NCBI RefSeq assembly: GCF_900215575.1
Contig: NZ_OBEJ01000003.1
Span: 1-64,000, forward strand
DNA from: Natronoarchaeum philippinense
GTDB lineage: Archaea; Halobacteriota; Halobacteria; Halobacteriales; Natronoarchaeaceae
Direction: 5' to 3'
Length of the DNA: 64,000 bases
Shown here: positions 25,601-33,556 of the stretch, piece after piece
Layout: the number at the start of each line of letters is the position of its first letter
How positions within the stretch are numbered: position 1 is the first letter of the stretch
Notes under the pieces: model-generated
Database searches by the model: none
Seen by the model: only the letters and a program-made list of their open reading frames with translations
What the model was told of the DNA's origin: nothing
Program-made: the position numbers and the translations under genes

Positions 25601-26657
25601 TACCTTTACCGGACGTGTAGACGGATCGCGGTGAAAGTTCACGAATGTACTGGAGCAGTTGGGACTTTCCCGTACCCGGATCCCCTATCAACAGCATATG
25701 CAGGTCACCCCGGATCCGTGAGCCGTCCGGGAGATGCTTGGTGACGCCGGAGAACAGTTGCAGGATGATGGCGAGTTTCTCCTGATCGTAGCCGTAGATC
25801 GAGGGCGCCATCGACTCGATCATCTTCTGGTAGATGTCGGGATCGTTCGAGAGTTCGACGATCTCGGCTTTGTCCTCCTCGGAGATCTCCATGTCTTCGA
25901 ACTCCTCGTCTTCGATCTCGACGGAGACGCCCTCCATGTACACGTCGAAGATCGGGGACTTGTCCTGATCGTTGCCTTGCTGTTGGAGGTGGAGGATGCC
26001 GGTGACGGTGACGTGGTCGCCGGGCGTGACCTCGCCGGTGATGTCGTCCTCGATCGTGACATCGACGCTCTGGGGCGTCTCGCCGCCGCGGAGTCCCTCG
26101 GGGCTCTCCTGAACACGCAGACGCTGGGCGTCGACGAACTCCGACTGGTCGAAGTTGATATTAAAGGGGCCCTGCCGTTCACAGCCCTGACACTCGTGGG
26201 GTTCCTGAAAGTCGCTGGAGGACTGGGGAATGTAGGTGAGCGTGCCACAGCGCTGGCACTCGAAGGCCGCTTCCTCGATCTTCGGGCGAACGTCGGTCGC
26301 CTTGCGGACGATGCCCTGCACCGCGAGCAACTGCCCGACGTGGCGGGATCGGATCTCCCTGATCTCAGTCGTTTCGGGGAGATTGTGAACGCGGACGTGC
26401 GCGCGTCCGAGGCTCACATCGACGGGGAGGTCGTAGATCCGAAGCGCCTCCTCGGCGTACTCTTGGAGCTGTTCGGGCTGTGAGAGATAATCGTCGGCTA
26501 GGTCGGGGTCGTATCGATAGAGGTCCTGCCAGTCGACGGCCAGCGTGCGCTGCTCACCGGGGTAGTTCTGCGCGAGCTGGCCGATCTCCTCCCGATAGTA
26601 GTTCCGATAGAACTGCTCGAAGGAGTCTACGAGTTCGGTATTTTCCGCTCGCGCCAT
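22647..26657 (-). CDS. mcm: replicative DNA helicase MCM, interrupted by an intein
   Basis: MCM unwinds DNA ahead of the archaeal replisome. The start is the ATG at 26657 (MARAENTELVDSFEQFYRNY); a start 7 codons upstream is unlikely. The precursor is 1336 residues. The N-terminal OB-fold includes a zinc motif (CQRCG...CQGCERQG, about 134-159). Walker A is LLIGDPGTGKSQLLQYIREL (near 322), the sensor/lever region is YTSGKGSSSAGLTAAAVRDD, and Walker B is AAVDELDKMR. The chain is then broken by a 638-residue intein before SEDRSAMHEALEQQSISISK. The arginine finger is SRFDLIF. A winged-helix tail ends the protein. The mature helicase would be about 698 residues, the normal length. Confidence 0.97.
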   Translation of the reverse strand: MARAENTELVDSFEQFYRNYYREEIGQLAQNYPGEQRTLAVDWQDLYRYDPDLADDYLSQPEQLQEYAEEALRIYDLPVDVSLGRAHVRVHNLPETTEIREIRSRHVGQLLAVQGIVRKATDVRPKIEEAAFECQRCGTLTYIPQSSSDFQEPHECQGCERQGPFNINFDQSEFVDAQRLRVQESPEGLRGGETPQSVDVTIEDDITGEVTPGDHVTVTGILHLQQQGNDQDKSPIFDVYMEGVSVEIEDEEFEDMEISEEDKAEIVELSNDPDIYQKMIESMAPSIYGYDQEKLAIILQLFSGVTKHLPDGSRIRGDLHMLLIGDPGTGKSQLLQYIRELSPRSVYTSGKGSSSAGLTAAAVRDDFGDGQQWTLEAGALVLADKGVAAVDELDKMRCVTGDTLVHTADGIVRIDELAAEATQRGAIEEHDNGRTIRDVDLRVWTLTENERLVQRPVTAIHEYDAPESLHEVTLETGESLTVTPDHPFIALEEGDRTEIPAADLDSGEWVYVPDGIPTAETDGGVTTSGRIDGASPTDSELTPSHGAVLGYLAGDGNIFHDREEGVYGIRFTNTEEQLLSDFEDACETAFEATPVRHPSEQRDGVGNVRLHGKAHLQEVLDAGANLEIYDGKCLPESVTRADRETKAAFVRALADSEGSVEERCIKIHSASYDLLLGVKMLLTEFGVTSQIQHRENEDKRDLYILVVTADDSLRRYNQHIGFTLDRKQNALDQACGVTTGTRTIVDVVPDIGCQLQAAREALRLYVSECGLNDATYCNFENGDANLSFDCGVEIIEAFEERKRTAKADLEKLDESSGWDRIQALKQRYHVSQSELAEGTPYTQQQVSYHWGESEDLRRTVVHRLRTILLPVAGVDFSRLRDLVRGDTKWRRVDSVVEVSPEDANSRARVLSNQLADRVGTAPDEAISTARELLDYDPVLTTNTDVVEAIDTFSISQNTVAERVGVDQATISRWVNDEVPHDHERLASACREIIRDRQAELRALIDGIERRQETNVYDLTVEGTHNFVANGMVVHNSEDRSAMHEALEQQSISISKAGINATLKSRCSLLGAANPKYGRFDQYEPIGEQIDLEPALISRFDLIFTVTDQPDEEEDAQLAEHIIQTNFAGELNTQRTEMATPNVTREQVDAQTEEVEPTIDAELLRKYVAHAKSNVFPTMTEDAQEAIQQFYVDLRSKGTDEDAPVPVTARKLEALVRLAEASARVRLSDTVEVEDAERVIEIVRSCLQDIGVDPETGQFDADVVETGQSKTQRDRIKNIKQLIADVEEDYEDGAPVEVVMDRVDEIGMDQTKAEREIEKLKQKGEVYEPNLDHLRTA
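23553..25466 (-). mobile_element. intein with LAGLIDADG homing endonuclease in mcm
   Basis: The intein runs from Cys1 (CVTGDTLVHTADG, codon 25464-25466) to Asn638 (NFVANGMVVHN, codon 23553-23555), with Ser as the +1 extein residue. Block B is VTPDHPFIA. Two LAGLIDADG motifs, VLGYLAGDGN and FVRALADSEGS, mark an active-looking homing endonuclease. At 638 residues it is large. The extra length includes helix-turn-helix-like segments (HVSQSELAEGTPYTQQQVSY and NTVAERVGVDQATISRWVND). Base composition is more AT-rich than the exteins. It sits right after Walker B of the ATPase domain, a conserved site in the helicase. Confidence 0.95.
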
Positions 26658-26780
26658 TGCTCTCTCGTAACGCACCATCGCCTAAGAACCTTGGCAAAGG
26701 GTAGTGAAACTGGAGGGCCGACAGGTCAGCAACTCGGGAGACGAGGCGTCGGTTCTCGAGGTCGAACGCTCGCTGGCAAC

Positions 26781-27098
26781 TCAGTCGTCGTCGGGGACTG
26801 GCTGACCCGCACGGGCGGCTTCGGGAGCGGGCCGAGCGTCGATGCCGGCGTCGACGGCCAGCGGACACTCGTGGACGACGAGGTCGTGGTGCTGGAGCGT
26901 CGGGTCGTAGCGCCGGAGACGGGCGCGGTACGCAGCGGCGAGGTCGACGGCTAGCCGGGCTTCCTCGCGGCTCTCGAACCAGAGACCGCCGATCGGCACC
27001 GGCGTGACGCCGGTCCGAGCACAGGCGACGCCGAAGCGACCGCCGCTCGTCGCCAGCGATTCGATGCGAGCGCGGAGTGAGCGGAGCGAGCAGGACAT
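26781..27098 (-). CDS. 105-aa haloarchaeal protein, unknown
   Basis: MSCSLRSLRARIESLATSGG starts the protein, which has the fragment GRFGVACARTGVTPVPIGGL, a helix with many Arg/Ala (EARLAVDLAAAYRARLRRYD), and a C-terminal segment with HDLVVHECPL. Three Cys (near 3, 26 and 78) and several His might bind metal. It is divergent from nothing nearby and lies downstream of a short ORF and an iron-box-like palindrome. Function is unknown. Confidence 0.6.
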   Translation of the reverse strand: MSCSLRSLRARIESLATSGGRFGVACARTGVTPVPIGGLWFESREEARLAVDLAAAYRARLRRYDPTLQHHDLVVHECPLAVDAGIDARPAPEAARAGQPVPDDD

Positions 27099-27107
27099 GG
27101 GACGTGC

Positions 27108-27221
27108 TCAGTGCTGGTCGCCCGATCGACGGGCTGTCATCGGCGGGCAGTCGGTGTCGAGGACGGGTGAGCGCCCCTCGCGTGCGGTCCAGCGCGTCGG
27201 TCCCGATAGCTCCGATCGCAT
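27108..27221 (-). CDS. possible 37-aa protein behind the iron-box palindrome
   Basis: The ATG at 27221 begins 2 bp from the palindrome and gives MRSELSGPTRWTAREGRSPV and then LDTDCPPMTARRSGDQH, ending 10 bp before the next gene. It may be a real small protein, or only a 5' leader of the 105-aa gene. The context (operator-like site immediately upstream, then tightly spaced gene) supports transcription. Coding status is uncertain. Confidence 0.35.
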   Translation of the reverse strand: MRSELSGPTRWTAREGRSPVLDTDCPPMTARRSGDQH

Positions 27222-27222
27222 G

Positions 27223-27242
27223 GTTTTAGGTTCGCCTAAAAC
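27223..27242. promoter_or_regulatory. iron-box-like palindrome (DtxR/IdeR/SirR type)
   Basis: The palindrome gttttagg-ttcg-cctaaaac has perfect 8-bp arms. Its core TTAGGTTCGCCTAA is close to the DtxR/IdeR half-site arrangement TTAGGTTAGCCTAA, and haloarchaeal iron regulators are known to use related TTTAGG...CCTAAA sites. It lies directly before the 37-aa ORF and 105-aa gene on the minus strand, with an AT-rich stretch (acaataaaatag) beyond it that could be the promoter core. Binding by such a repressor is inferred. Confidence 0.55.
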
Positions 27243-27399
27243 AATAAAATAGTTTCGCCGAGGCACCGTTCGGATCAGTCGGAGATGGGATGTGTCGACT
27301 CCAAGGATGCCACAGCAGAAAACGGCTCTACAAAATTATCGAGAAACCGATCACGAGTGGTACGTAGAGATGAGACTCAGCGAAGTTGTTCGCGTAAGA

Positions 27400-27471
27400 A
27401 GCCTAGGCCGGAATTTGAATCCGGGGTCTCGTCCTTACCAAGGACGCGCTTTACCGCTAAGCTACCCAGGC
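27400..27471 (-). tRNA. tRNA-Thr (anticodon GGT)
   Basis: The minus strand folds into a 72-nt tRNA. The acceptor is GCCTGGG paired with CCTAGGC (one G-T wobble), the anticodon stem is cgtcc/ggacg around loop TTGGTAA giving anticodon GGT (Thr, ACC codons), and the T-arm is ccgga-ttcaaat-tccgg. Discriminator is T (27400). No CCA is encoded and no intron is seen. The gene is flanked by noncoding DNA; 27243-27399 shows nothing else. Confidence 0.93.
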
Positions 27472-27547
27472 GCGTATGGTGATTGTCGGGATGCGATTTT
27501 ATGTATTTCGATTCGTCCGCTCCGCGGCAGGCGATGACGTGGTCCGG

Positions 27548-28249
27548 TCAGTGATCGATCGCGGACCGAACGTGATCGTCAACAGCGGCCCCCTCACCGG
27601 GCGTCGAACCGAGCACTGCATCGAGGTCGCCGGACAGCAACTCCGCGGCCGGCGGGAGTGGAACGTCGGCCGTGCGGCCGAGTTCGGCTGCGACGTGTGT
27701 GAGCCGCGATCGGACCGCGGCGGCGTCGCCGGTCGGAGAGACGCCGTCGACGGCCGTGGTGCCAGCGGTCACCGCGAGTTCGAGCACCGAAGTCTCCAGC
27801 GAGCGATCGAGCGATCGGGCGTTCTCGGGTGTGGCGTCGCGCCGGAGCGTCTGATCGCGGCCGAACGACCGGACGACATCGACCGCCGCATCGGCGGCCT
27901 CCGTGCGCGCGAGGAGATAGAATCCCCGCGAGACGAGCACGTCGGCGGCGAGAACGTCGACGTTTGGGTCGGTGTGCTCGTCGGGGTCGCGCTCGGCCCA
28001 CGGCTCATCGCGGGCGAGCCGGCGGGTGAGCCGGAGTCCTTCGTAGATGAGTTGGACGCCGGCGCCGCGCTCGGCGACCGACGCCGTCGAGACCGATTCG
28101 TCGACGGCGCGGGCGCTCAGCAGCGCGAGCGCCCCGGGCGCCATCGAGGCGCCGGCGAGTAGGTCGTCGAGTCGCTCACGCAGATGTGCCGGCTCGATGT
28201 CGGCGACGGCGTCGTCGGCTGCACGCCGTATCCTCGCGGCATCGTCCAT
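27548..28249 (-). CDS. 233-aa helical protein of the haloarchaeal DUF7114 type
   Basis: MDDAARIRRAADDAVADIEP begins an all-helical protein with ALALLSARAVDESVSTASVA and QLIYEGLRLTRRLARDEPWA, resembling in layout the helical polyprenyl-synthase fold but without the DDxxD Mg-binding motifs, so prenyltransferase activity is not supported. From memory it matches a conserved haloarchaeal family annotated DUF7114. It is on its own unit between tRNA-Thr and a divergent zinc-finger protein gene. Confidence 0.65.
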   Translation of the reverse strand: MDDAARIRRAADDAVADIEPAHLRERLDDLLAGASMAPGALALLSARAVDESVSTASVAERGAGVQLIYEGLRLTRRLARDEPWAERDPDEHTDPNVDVLAADVLVSRGFYLLARTEAADAAVDVVRSFGRDQTLRRDATPENARSLDRSLETSVLELAVTAGTTAVDGVSPTGDAAAVRSRLTHVAAELGRTADVPLPPAAELLSGDLDAVLGSTPGEGAAVDDHVRSAIDH

Positions 28250-28411
28250 CACGACGGGGCTAGGGAAAGGATAGGCAAAGACCTTTGGAAACGCCCGGCG
28301 ACGCCGACGACGCCGTCGTGTCCCGAAGATCGGGACGAGTCGAGAGACGGGCCAGCGCACAGACCGGGACGAGCCGATAGGTTTGAGACCCCCAAGCACA
28401 CAGCCAGTAGC

Positions 28412-29098
28412 ATGCCCGAGTGCGACTACTGTGAGGCGTCGTTCGCCGACGAGCCGGGGTACCTCGATCACCTCGAAGCCGAGCACCGCGACGAGCTCGG
28501 TGCGATCGACCGCCGACGGATCGGCGACGGCGACGACGAAGAGGGCCGAGACCTCGCGCTGTACGCCGCCGGCATCCTCGTCGTCGCGGGGGTCTCGGGG
28601 CTGTTGACCTACGTCGTCGTTTCGGGAGCACTCGGCGGTGACAGCAGTGGCGGCGGCGAACTCGGCCAGCAGGGCGCCGCGCCGAACCCGCCCGGCTTCG
28701 ATCTCGGACCGGCAGGCGACGATCAGGTCTATCAGCCCTACGAGATCGGGAGCGCCCATTACCACGGGCCGATCGAGGTGACCGTCGGGAACACGTCGAT
28801 CGACTTCAGCCAGCCCGCCTTCCAGCATCCCCGTGCGAGTCCGGCGTTTCACTTCGAGGCCCGCGAGACGCGCTGGCACGGCCACGCAAAGGGAGTGACC
28901 GTCGAGTACGCCCTCGAAACGACGGCCTTCGGCGTCACGCCCGAGACGTTCTACTACGACGGGACGCTGTACGACGACACGGTCGACGGAACGACGGTGC
29001 GCTACGAAGTGAACGGCGAGGAGATCGACCCCGAGACGTACGTGCTCGAAGCCGACGACAAGATCAACGTGGTCGCGCAAAACGAATCGGCCGCCTAA
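28412..29098 (+). CDS. membrane protein with N-terminal C2H2 zinc finger
   Basis: The 228-residue protein starts MPECDYCEASFADEPGYLDH. It shows a classic C2H2 pattern (C4, C7, H20, H25), then an acidic linker, one hydrophobic helix (about 48-70, YAAGILVVAGVSGLLTYVVV) and a 150-residue C-terminal beta-rich domain with a segment repeated in form (SAHYHGPIEVTVGNTSIDFS and FHFEARETRWHGHAKGVTVE). With the zinc finger inside and the beta domain outside, it would be a single-pass sensor-like protein. Function is unknown. Confidence 0.75.
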   Translation: MPECDYCEASFADEPGYLDHLEAEHRDELGAIDRRRIGDGDDEEGRDLALYAAGILVVAGVSGLLTYVVVSGALGGDSSGGGELGQQGAAPNPPGFDLGPAGDDQVYQPYEIGSAHYHGPIEVTVGNTSIDFSQPAFQHPRASPAFHFEARETRWHGHAKGVTVEYALETTAFGVTPETFYYDGTLYDDTVDGTTVRYEVNGEEIDPETYVLEADDKINVVAQNESAA

Positions 29099-29099
29099 C

Positions 29100-29894
29100 T
29101 CACTCGACCGGGTCGGGCGAGGGCGGCATCGCACGCTTGTGGGCGCTTTGCTCGTACAGCTCGCGGACGTATTCGATAGTTTCGACATCGGCGTCGACCA
29201 GTCGGGCGGTCGCGGACGCCGGGACGCCGCCGTCGACGTGGACCGCCAAGATCGGATCGAGCGTGTCGTAGGGAATTCCGAGTTCGTCCTCGTCGGTCTG
29301 CTCGCTCCACAGCCCCGCCGTCGGCGTCTTCTCGACGAGATCGTCGGGCACGCCGACCGCGCGAGCCAATTGGCGAACCTGCTGTTTGTAGAGGTTGCCG
29401 ATCGGGTGGCAGTCGACGGCGCCGTCACCGTACTTCGTGTAGTAGCCCACGAGCGCCTCGCTCCGGTTCCCGGTGCCGAGAACCAGCCGGTTCTCGTGGT
29501 TCGAGACGAGGTAGTTGAGCACTGCTCGCGTCCGGGCACGAGCGTTACCGACGGCCGTCTCGTCGCCCGCACTCTCGGGGTAGGCGGCGACGAACGCGTC
29601 GACGATCGGCTCGATCTCGATCACGTCGTACTCGATGCCCAGATCGAGCGCGACGCGCTCGGCGTCGCTCATATTCTCGTCGTCGCTGACGACCCCGGGC
29701 ATCACAAGCCCGTGGAGGCCGTCCTCGCCCAGCGCCTCGACGGCGAGGTGTGCGACGAGCGTGCTGTCGATGCCGCCAGAGAGCCCCAGCACCGCGCCGT
29801 CGGCGCCGGCCGCCGCGGCCTGCTCGGCGATGAACGTCGTGATCTGATCACGCCGAGCGGCGAGTTCGGCGTCGGAGAATCGAAGGTCCACCAT
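29100..29894 (-). CDS. nadE: NAD+ synthetase, ammonia-dependent
   Basis: NadE converts deamido-NAD to NAD using ATP and ammonia. The ATG at 29894 gives a 264-residue protein (MVDLRFSDAELAARRDQITT). The PP-loop motif LGLSGGIDSTLVAHLAVEAL is near 41-60. The substrate-binding segments NHENRLVLGTGNRSEALVGY and YYTKYGDGAVDCHPIGNLYK are near 140-172. It has only the synthetase domain, so it uses free ammonia. It is convergent with the zinc-finger protein (1-bp gap). Confidence 0.96.
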   Translation of the reverse strand: MVDLRFSDAELAARRDQITTFIAEQAAAAGADGAVLGLSGGIDSTLVAHLAVEALGEDGLHGLVMPGVVSDDENMSDAERVALDLGIEYDVIEIEPIVDAFVAAYPESAGDETAVGNARARTRAVLNYLVSNHENRLVLGTGNRSEALVGYYTKYGDGAVDCHPIGNLYKQQVRQLARAVGVPDDLVEKTPTAGLWSEQTDEDELGIPYDTLDPILAVHVDGGVPASATARLVDADVETIEYVRELYEQSAHKRAMPPSPDPVE

Positions 29895-30042
29895 CGTCGG
29901 AGAATTAGTGCGCGAGCGGCTAATAGCTGTCCGTTTCGCGCAAATATCGTCTTCATTTCGATCCGAAACGTGGGCGATCGTCGAAACGGAGACGAGAGAT
30001 CGTGGGATGAGATTTAGGGGCTTCGAGTCCAACCGTTGCGGT

Positions 30043-30246
30043 ATGGACCCCGACGATCAGCGGACGCTCGCCGCGTGGGCGGTGCTCGTGATCGGTGGCG
30101 TAGGCTGTGGCGTCGGCGGCGTCCTGCTCGGTGACGCCAATGCCGCCGCAGCGCTTGGCTGGTACGCGCTCGCGGTCGGCGGCGCGCTGGCCGCCGGTGC
30201 CGTGCCGATGCCGAAGGTAGGCGACTGGCGACCGCTCCGAGAGTGA
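30043..30246 (+). CDS. 67-aa two-helix membrane protein, unknown
   Basis: MDPDDQRTLAAWAVLVIGGV leads into two hydrophobic helices (about 10-30 and 36-54) and a short C-terminal tail. The frame is clean from 30043. It is divergent from nadE. A weak TATA-like agattta lies about 27 bp upstream. No family is recognised. Confidence 0.55.
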   Translation: MDPDDQRTLAAWAVLVIGGVGCGVGGVLLGDANAAAALGWYALAVGGALAAGAVPMPKVGDWRPLRE

Positions 30247-30373
30247 CGATCCGCCGACGGAAGCGCTACGTTCAAGTGCGGGCGTCATCAAGCGTTTCCA
30301 CACGCGTCACTGCGCCGGTGGTGAGCGGTTCCTTGGAGCCGCGTACCTCGGTGCGAGTGAGCAAAGCGAACGA

Positions 30374-30444
30374 GCGCCGGTGGTCTAGTGGTAGGACATG
30401 AGCTTCCCAAGCTCATAGCCCGGGTTCAATTCCCGGCCGGCGCA
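30374..30444 (+). tRNA. tRNA-Gly (anticodon CCC)
   Basis: The 71-nt gene has acceptor GCGCCGG/CCGGCGC, an anticodon stem tgagc/gctca around loop ttcccaa (anticodon CCC, Gly GGG codons), a T-arm ccggg-ttcaatt-cccgg, and discriminator A at 30444. No CCA is encoded. Its 3' portion is repeated several times downstream (next feature). Confidence 0.95.
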
Positions 30445-30669
30445 TTTCCTGCGAACGATAGTGAGCAGTGAAATCGCCAACCGGGAATTGAACTACGCAA
30501 ACGCGAGCGACTGCGAGCGTTTGCCATCGAGTTCAATTCCCGGAGCGGCACCGCCGCTCCGACCCTCGTGAACGCACAGCGTTCACTCGGTCCCGGCCGG
30601 CGCACTCCCTGCGGTCGTTTGCCGGCCGATGTTCACCTCGCTGCGCTCGGTGAGCTCCCGGTCGGCGTA
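30431..30669. repeat. array of tRNA-Gly 3'-end fragments separated by hairpins
   Basis: Fragments matching the T-arm/acceptor of the adjacent tRNA-Gly occur at 30431-30444 (the tRNA itself), 30532-30543, 30591-30604 and 30656-30669, and an inverted copy at 30479-30493 (aaccgggaattgaac). The 14-mer tcccggccggcgca is exact at 30431 and 30591, 160 bp apart, and similarity continues to about 30457/30617. Between them lie perfect hairpins: gcaaacgc/gcgtttgc (30497-30504, 30517-30524), ggagcgg/ccgctcc (30542-30560), gtgaacgc/gcgttcac (30568-30586), and tcacc/ggtga (30633-30653). No gene is present in 30445-30790. Confidence 0.85.
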
Positions 30670-30758
30670 TGATTGTCTCGGACGAATGCCGAATCAATCA
30701 TAGACGATCTATCACTGCCCTTGTCTCGGATGAAATAGCCTGCAGTGTGATAACCACG

Positions 30759-30767
30759 AAATATATA
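30759..30767 (+). promoter_or_regulatory. TATA box of the YIP1-like gene
   Basis: The stretch aaatatata is a strong TATA element, 24-32 bp upstream of the ATG at 30791, consistent with a leaderless transcript. Confidence 0.65.
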
Positions 30768-30790
30768 CATTTGGACAGGAGAGAACAATC

Positions 30791-31756
30791 ATGGCAACGA
30801 AACGATATCTTCGCGCTCTGTTTCGGCCACACAAGGCGTTCGATCGGTGGGCCCCGAGGACCCGTGTGGCCGTCGGCATCATCGTCCTGCTGTGTGTGTT
30901 CAACGGGATGTCGGTTGCCTATACCGGCGATGCGATCGCCGGCGAAGTCAGCGGTACCGTTGCCGTTGAGAATCCTGAGCGGCCACCGGACTGGGTCTGT
31001 GAGGACTCATCGTTCGACACCTACGGCAGCTGTGATGCCCCGAGGACGCTGCAAGAGCCGCTGCAGCCCGCTGCGAGTGATGCCCTCAACTTGGTCATCG
31101 TGAACGCAGTGGTTGCCCCACTCGCGTGGATTCTCCTGCTCGCGGCGCTTTTCGTGCTCGTTTCCGGGAACGTAGGCAAGAGCGACAGCGACGTACTCGA
31201 CACATTTAGCGATGGAGTTCGAATTGCCGCCCTCGCCGCCGTGCCGGGAGTCGTTCGGTATCTGTTCCGACCAGTTGCCGTAGAGCGTGCACTGAGTGAG
31301 TGGACGTACCCATCGTCGATCGACGGCGTCCAGACCGCTGCCGTCAACGCGTTGTTCCCCGAGGGCCCACTCTGGCTGGCTCTGGTGCTCCTCTCGGGGC
31401 TCTGGAGTGCCGCCATCGTCTACGGAGGGGCACGCGCTTTCTTCGAGTCCGAACGGACGACGGCGGTGCTGGTCGGTGCAATCGCACTCGTCACGACAAC
31501 CGGGTCAGTTGTCCTGACGAATGATGGGTGGATCACCGTCTCGTCCGGAATCGGATTCCTGCTGTTTGTCGCCGGCGTTGCCGGCTTGCTGGGAGCGTAT
31601 ACGTTTATCTCGATCTCGAAGTCGTTCGAACTCATCGGATTCAGCGGGAGCGAAGGCGTCACCCCACGACCGTGGTACGTCGGACTCCACCGCATCGCCG
31701 CGGTCTGCGCACTCGGACTGGGCTTTGTGTTGATGGACGGACTGGCGGTCGTCTAA
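30791..31756 (+). CDS. YIP1-like multi-pass membrane protein
   Basis: The 321-residue protein starts MATKRYLRALFRPHKAFDRW and has one hydrophobic helix near 25-42, a cysteine-containing extracellular segment (about 55-85), then about five further helices (near 100, 140, 190, 225 and 265, plus one at the end). The N-terminal basic stretch, the FRPHKAF pattern and the helix spacing resemble YIP1-type proteins of archaea, but the assignment is tentative. Regulation: a single strong TATA box. Function is unknown, possibly membrane organisation. Confidence 0.6.
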   Translation: MATKRYLRALFRPHKAFDRWAPRTRVAVGIIVLLCVFNGMSVAYTGDAIAGEVSGTVAVENPERPPDWVCEDSSFDTYGSCDAPRTLQEPLQPAASDALNLVIVNAVVAPLAWILLLAALFVLVSGNVGKSDSDVLDTFSDGVRIAALAAVPGVVRYLFRPVAVERALSEWTYPSSIDGVQTAAVNALFPEGPLWLALVLLSGLWSAAIVYGGARAFFESERTTAVLVGAIALVTTTGSVVLTNDGWITVSSGIGFLLFVAGVAGLLGAYTFISISKSFELIGFSGSEGVTPRPWYVGLHRIAAVCALGLGFVLMDGLAVV

Positions 31757-31941
31757 GATAGTCGATTGAGGGGCCACACGATGGATACGTAGGCGCCCCG
31801 TGCTAACCGGAGAGAGTGCAAAACCGCTCGCATTTCGCGTGATTCCAGAGAGACCTCCCGACAGACTCTCGCTGACAGCCGTGAATAGCCGGCGGCAAAA
31901 TCATAGCCGCTTTGTGTCTCACACGGCCATAGTCGGGTAGA

Positions 31942-32718
31942 ATGGTACACGTCAGCGTCATCGGCTGCGGAAATATGGGGAGTGCCCTCATTCGAGGGCT
32001 TTCGAGGACCGGCAATCACACGATCACGGCCTGTGATGTCGACGAGGAAGTGCTCGACGAGGTCGAACCGTACTGCGAAACGACCACGACGGATCTCGCC
32101 GAGGCGGCCGAGGCGACGGTCGTGTTCGTCGTCGTCAAGCCCGATCTCACCGCGGGGATCGTCGACGATCTCGACCTCTCGGCCGAGCAGACGCTCGTCT
32201 CGATCGCCGCGGGCGTTTCGACGGACGCGCTCGAGCCCCGGACGGACGCCACGGTCGTTCGCGTGATGCCGAACCTCGCCGCCGCGACGGGGGACATGGC
32301 GGCGGCCGTCGCCGGCGACGAGATCACCGACGAGGTCGCCGAGTTGCTCGACGACGCCGGCGTGTTCGTCGAAATCGACGAGGCGCAGATGCACACCTCG
32401 ACCGCGGTCAACGGGAGCGGCCCCGCGTTCGTCTTCTATCTCATCAAAGCGATGATGGACGCAGGCGTCGAGAGCGGTCTGAACCCCGACGAGGCGAAAG
32501 TTCTCGCCGCACAGACGTTCAAGGGCGCCGCCGAGACGGTGATCCAGTCCGAGGAGTCAATCGACCAGCTCATCGACGATGTCTGTTCCCCGAAGGGCAC
32601 CACCATCGAAGGGATGAAAGTGCTTCGAGAGAGCACCGCCGACGAGGCGGTCGCGGAGGCAGTCTTCGCCGCTGAACGGCGGTCCGAGGAGCTGGCGGGA
32701 GAGGGTGACGATGAGTGA
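31942..32718 (+). CDS. proC: pyrroline-5-carboxylate reductase
   Basis: ProC reduces 1-pyrroline-5-carboxylate to proline with NAD(P)H. The 258-residue Rossmann protein begins [20 protein letters not shown] with the GxGNMG dinucleotide motif and carries the C-terminal signature [20 protein letters not shown] (near 155-175). It is the first gene of a proCBA operon (8-bp overlap with proB). Confidence 0.96.
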   Translation: MVHVSVIGCGNMGSALIRGLSRTGNHTITACDVDEEVLDEVEPYCETTTTDLAEAAEATVVFVVVKPDLTAGIVDDLDLSAEQTLVSIAAGVSTDALEPRTDATVVRVMPNLAAATGDMAAAVAGDEITDEVAELLDDAGVFVEIDEAQMHTSTAVNGSGPAFVFYLIKAMMDAGVESGLNPDEAKVLAAQTFKGAAETVIQSEESIDQLIDDVCSPKGTTIEGMKVLRESTADEAVAEAVFAAERRSEELAGEGDDE

Positions 32719-33556
32719 GACGCCCCAGCTGACCGATCCCGAGGAACTCGACGCCGTCGACGACGCCAGACGGCTGGCGGCGGATGCAGAGCTGGTCGTC
32801 GTCAAGGCGGGGACGAACTCGCTGACAGACGACGAGTCGAACCTCGACGACGAGAAGGTCGACAAGCTCGTCGAGGACGTGATGGACCTCCGCCGGCAGG
32901 GAAAGAAGGTATTGCTCGTGTCCTCCGGCGCGGTCGGGGCGGGCAAGGGCCTGCTCGATCTGGCGGACGAGACGGTCGAGCAGTCCCAAGCGCTGTCGAC
33001 GGTCGGCCAGTCCCAGCTCATGCACCGGTACACCGAGAGCTTCGATCGGTTCGACCAGACCGTCGCCCAGATCCTGCTGACCGAAAACGACCTCGACGAT
33101 CCGGACCGGTTCACCAACTTCACGAACACCGTCGAGGCGCTGTTCGAATGGGGCATCGTCCCGATCCTCAACGAGAACGACGCCGTTGCGACCGAGGAGC
33201 TTCGCATCGGCGACAACGACATGATCTCGTCGTCGGTTGCGATCGGCATCGACGCGGACCTGCTGGTCACGCTCACCGACGTGGGCGGCGTGTACACCGG
33301 AAATCCGAAACACGACGCGTCGGCCGAGCGCATCGAAGCCGTCGGCAGCAACTACGGCGCGGTACAGGAGTTGGTCTCGGACAGCTCGTCGGACGAGTTC
33401 GGTGGCATCCAGACCAAAGTGTCCGGCGCACGCTCGGCGAGCGAGCACGGCATCCCGGCCGTCATCGCCAAGTCGACCGAGGACGACGTGCTAGACAAGA
33501 TCAGTGCCCAGAAGGAGGTCGGGACGCTATTCGTTCCCATAAACGACGATGACTGA
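32711..33556 (+). CDS. proB: glutamate 5-kinase (no PUA domain)
   Basis: ProB phosphorylates glutamate, the first step of proline synthesis. The ATG at 32711 gives 281 residues ([20 protein letters not shown]). The amino-acid kinase fold is clear: [16 protein letters not shown] near 32, [20 protein letters not shown] near 68, [20 protein letters not shown] near 153-172, and [20 protein letters not shown] near 185. The C-terminal PUA domain found in many bacterial ProBs is absent. It overlaps proC (8 bp) and proA (8 bp). Confidence 0.96.
   Translation: MSETPQLTDPEELDAVDDARRLAADAELVVVKAGTNSLTDDESNLDDEKVDKLVEDVMDLRRQGKKVLLVSSGAVGAGKGLLDLADETVEQSQALSTVGQSQLMHRYTESFDRFDQTVAQILLTENDLDDPDRFTNFTNTVEALFEWGIVPILNENDAVATEELRIGDNDMISSSVAIGIDADLLVTLTDVGGVYTGNPKHDASAERIEAVGSNYGAVQELVSDSSSDEFGGIQTKVSGARSASEHGIPAVIAKSTEDDVLDKISAQKEVGTLFVPINDDD

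Noticed and set aside
27285..27482. Short plus-strand frames across tRNA-Thr
   Set aside because: They read through the antisense of a structured tRNA gene and have no family resemblance.
30669..31103. A 144-codon frame overlapping the start of the YIP1-like gene
   Set aside because: The +1 frame from 30791 has regular membrane helices and a TATA box at the right distance; this one does not.
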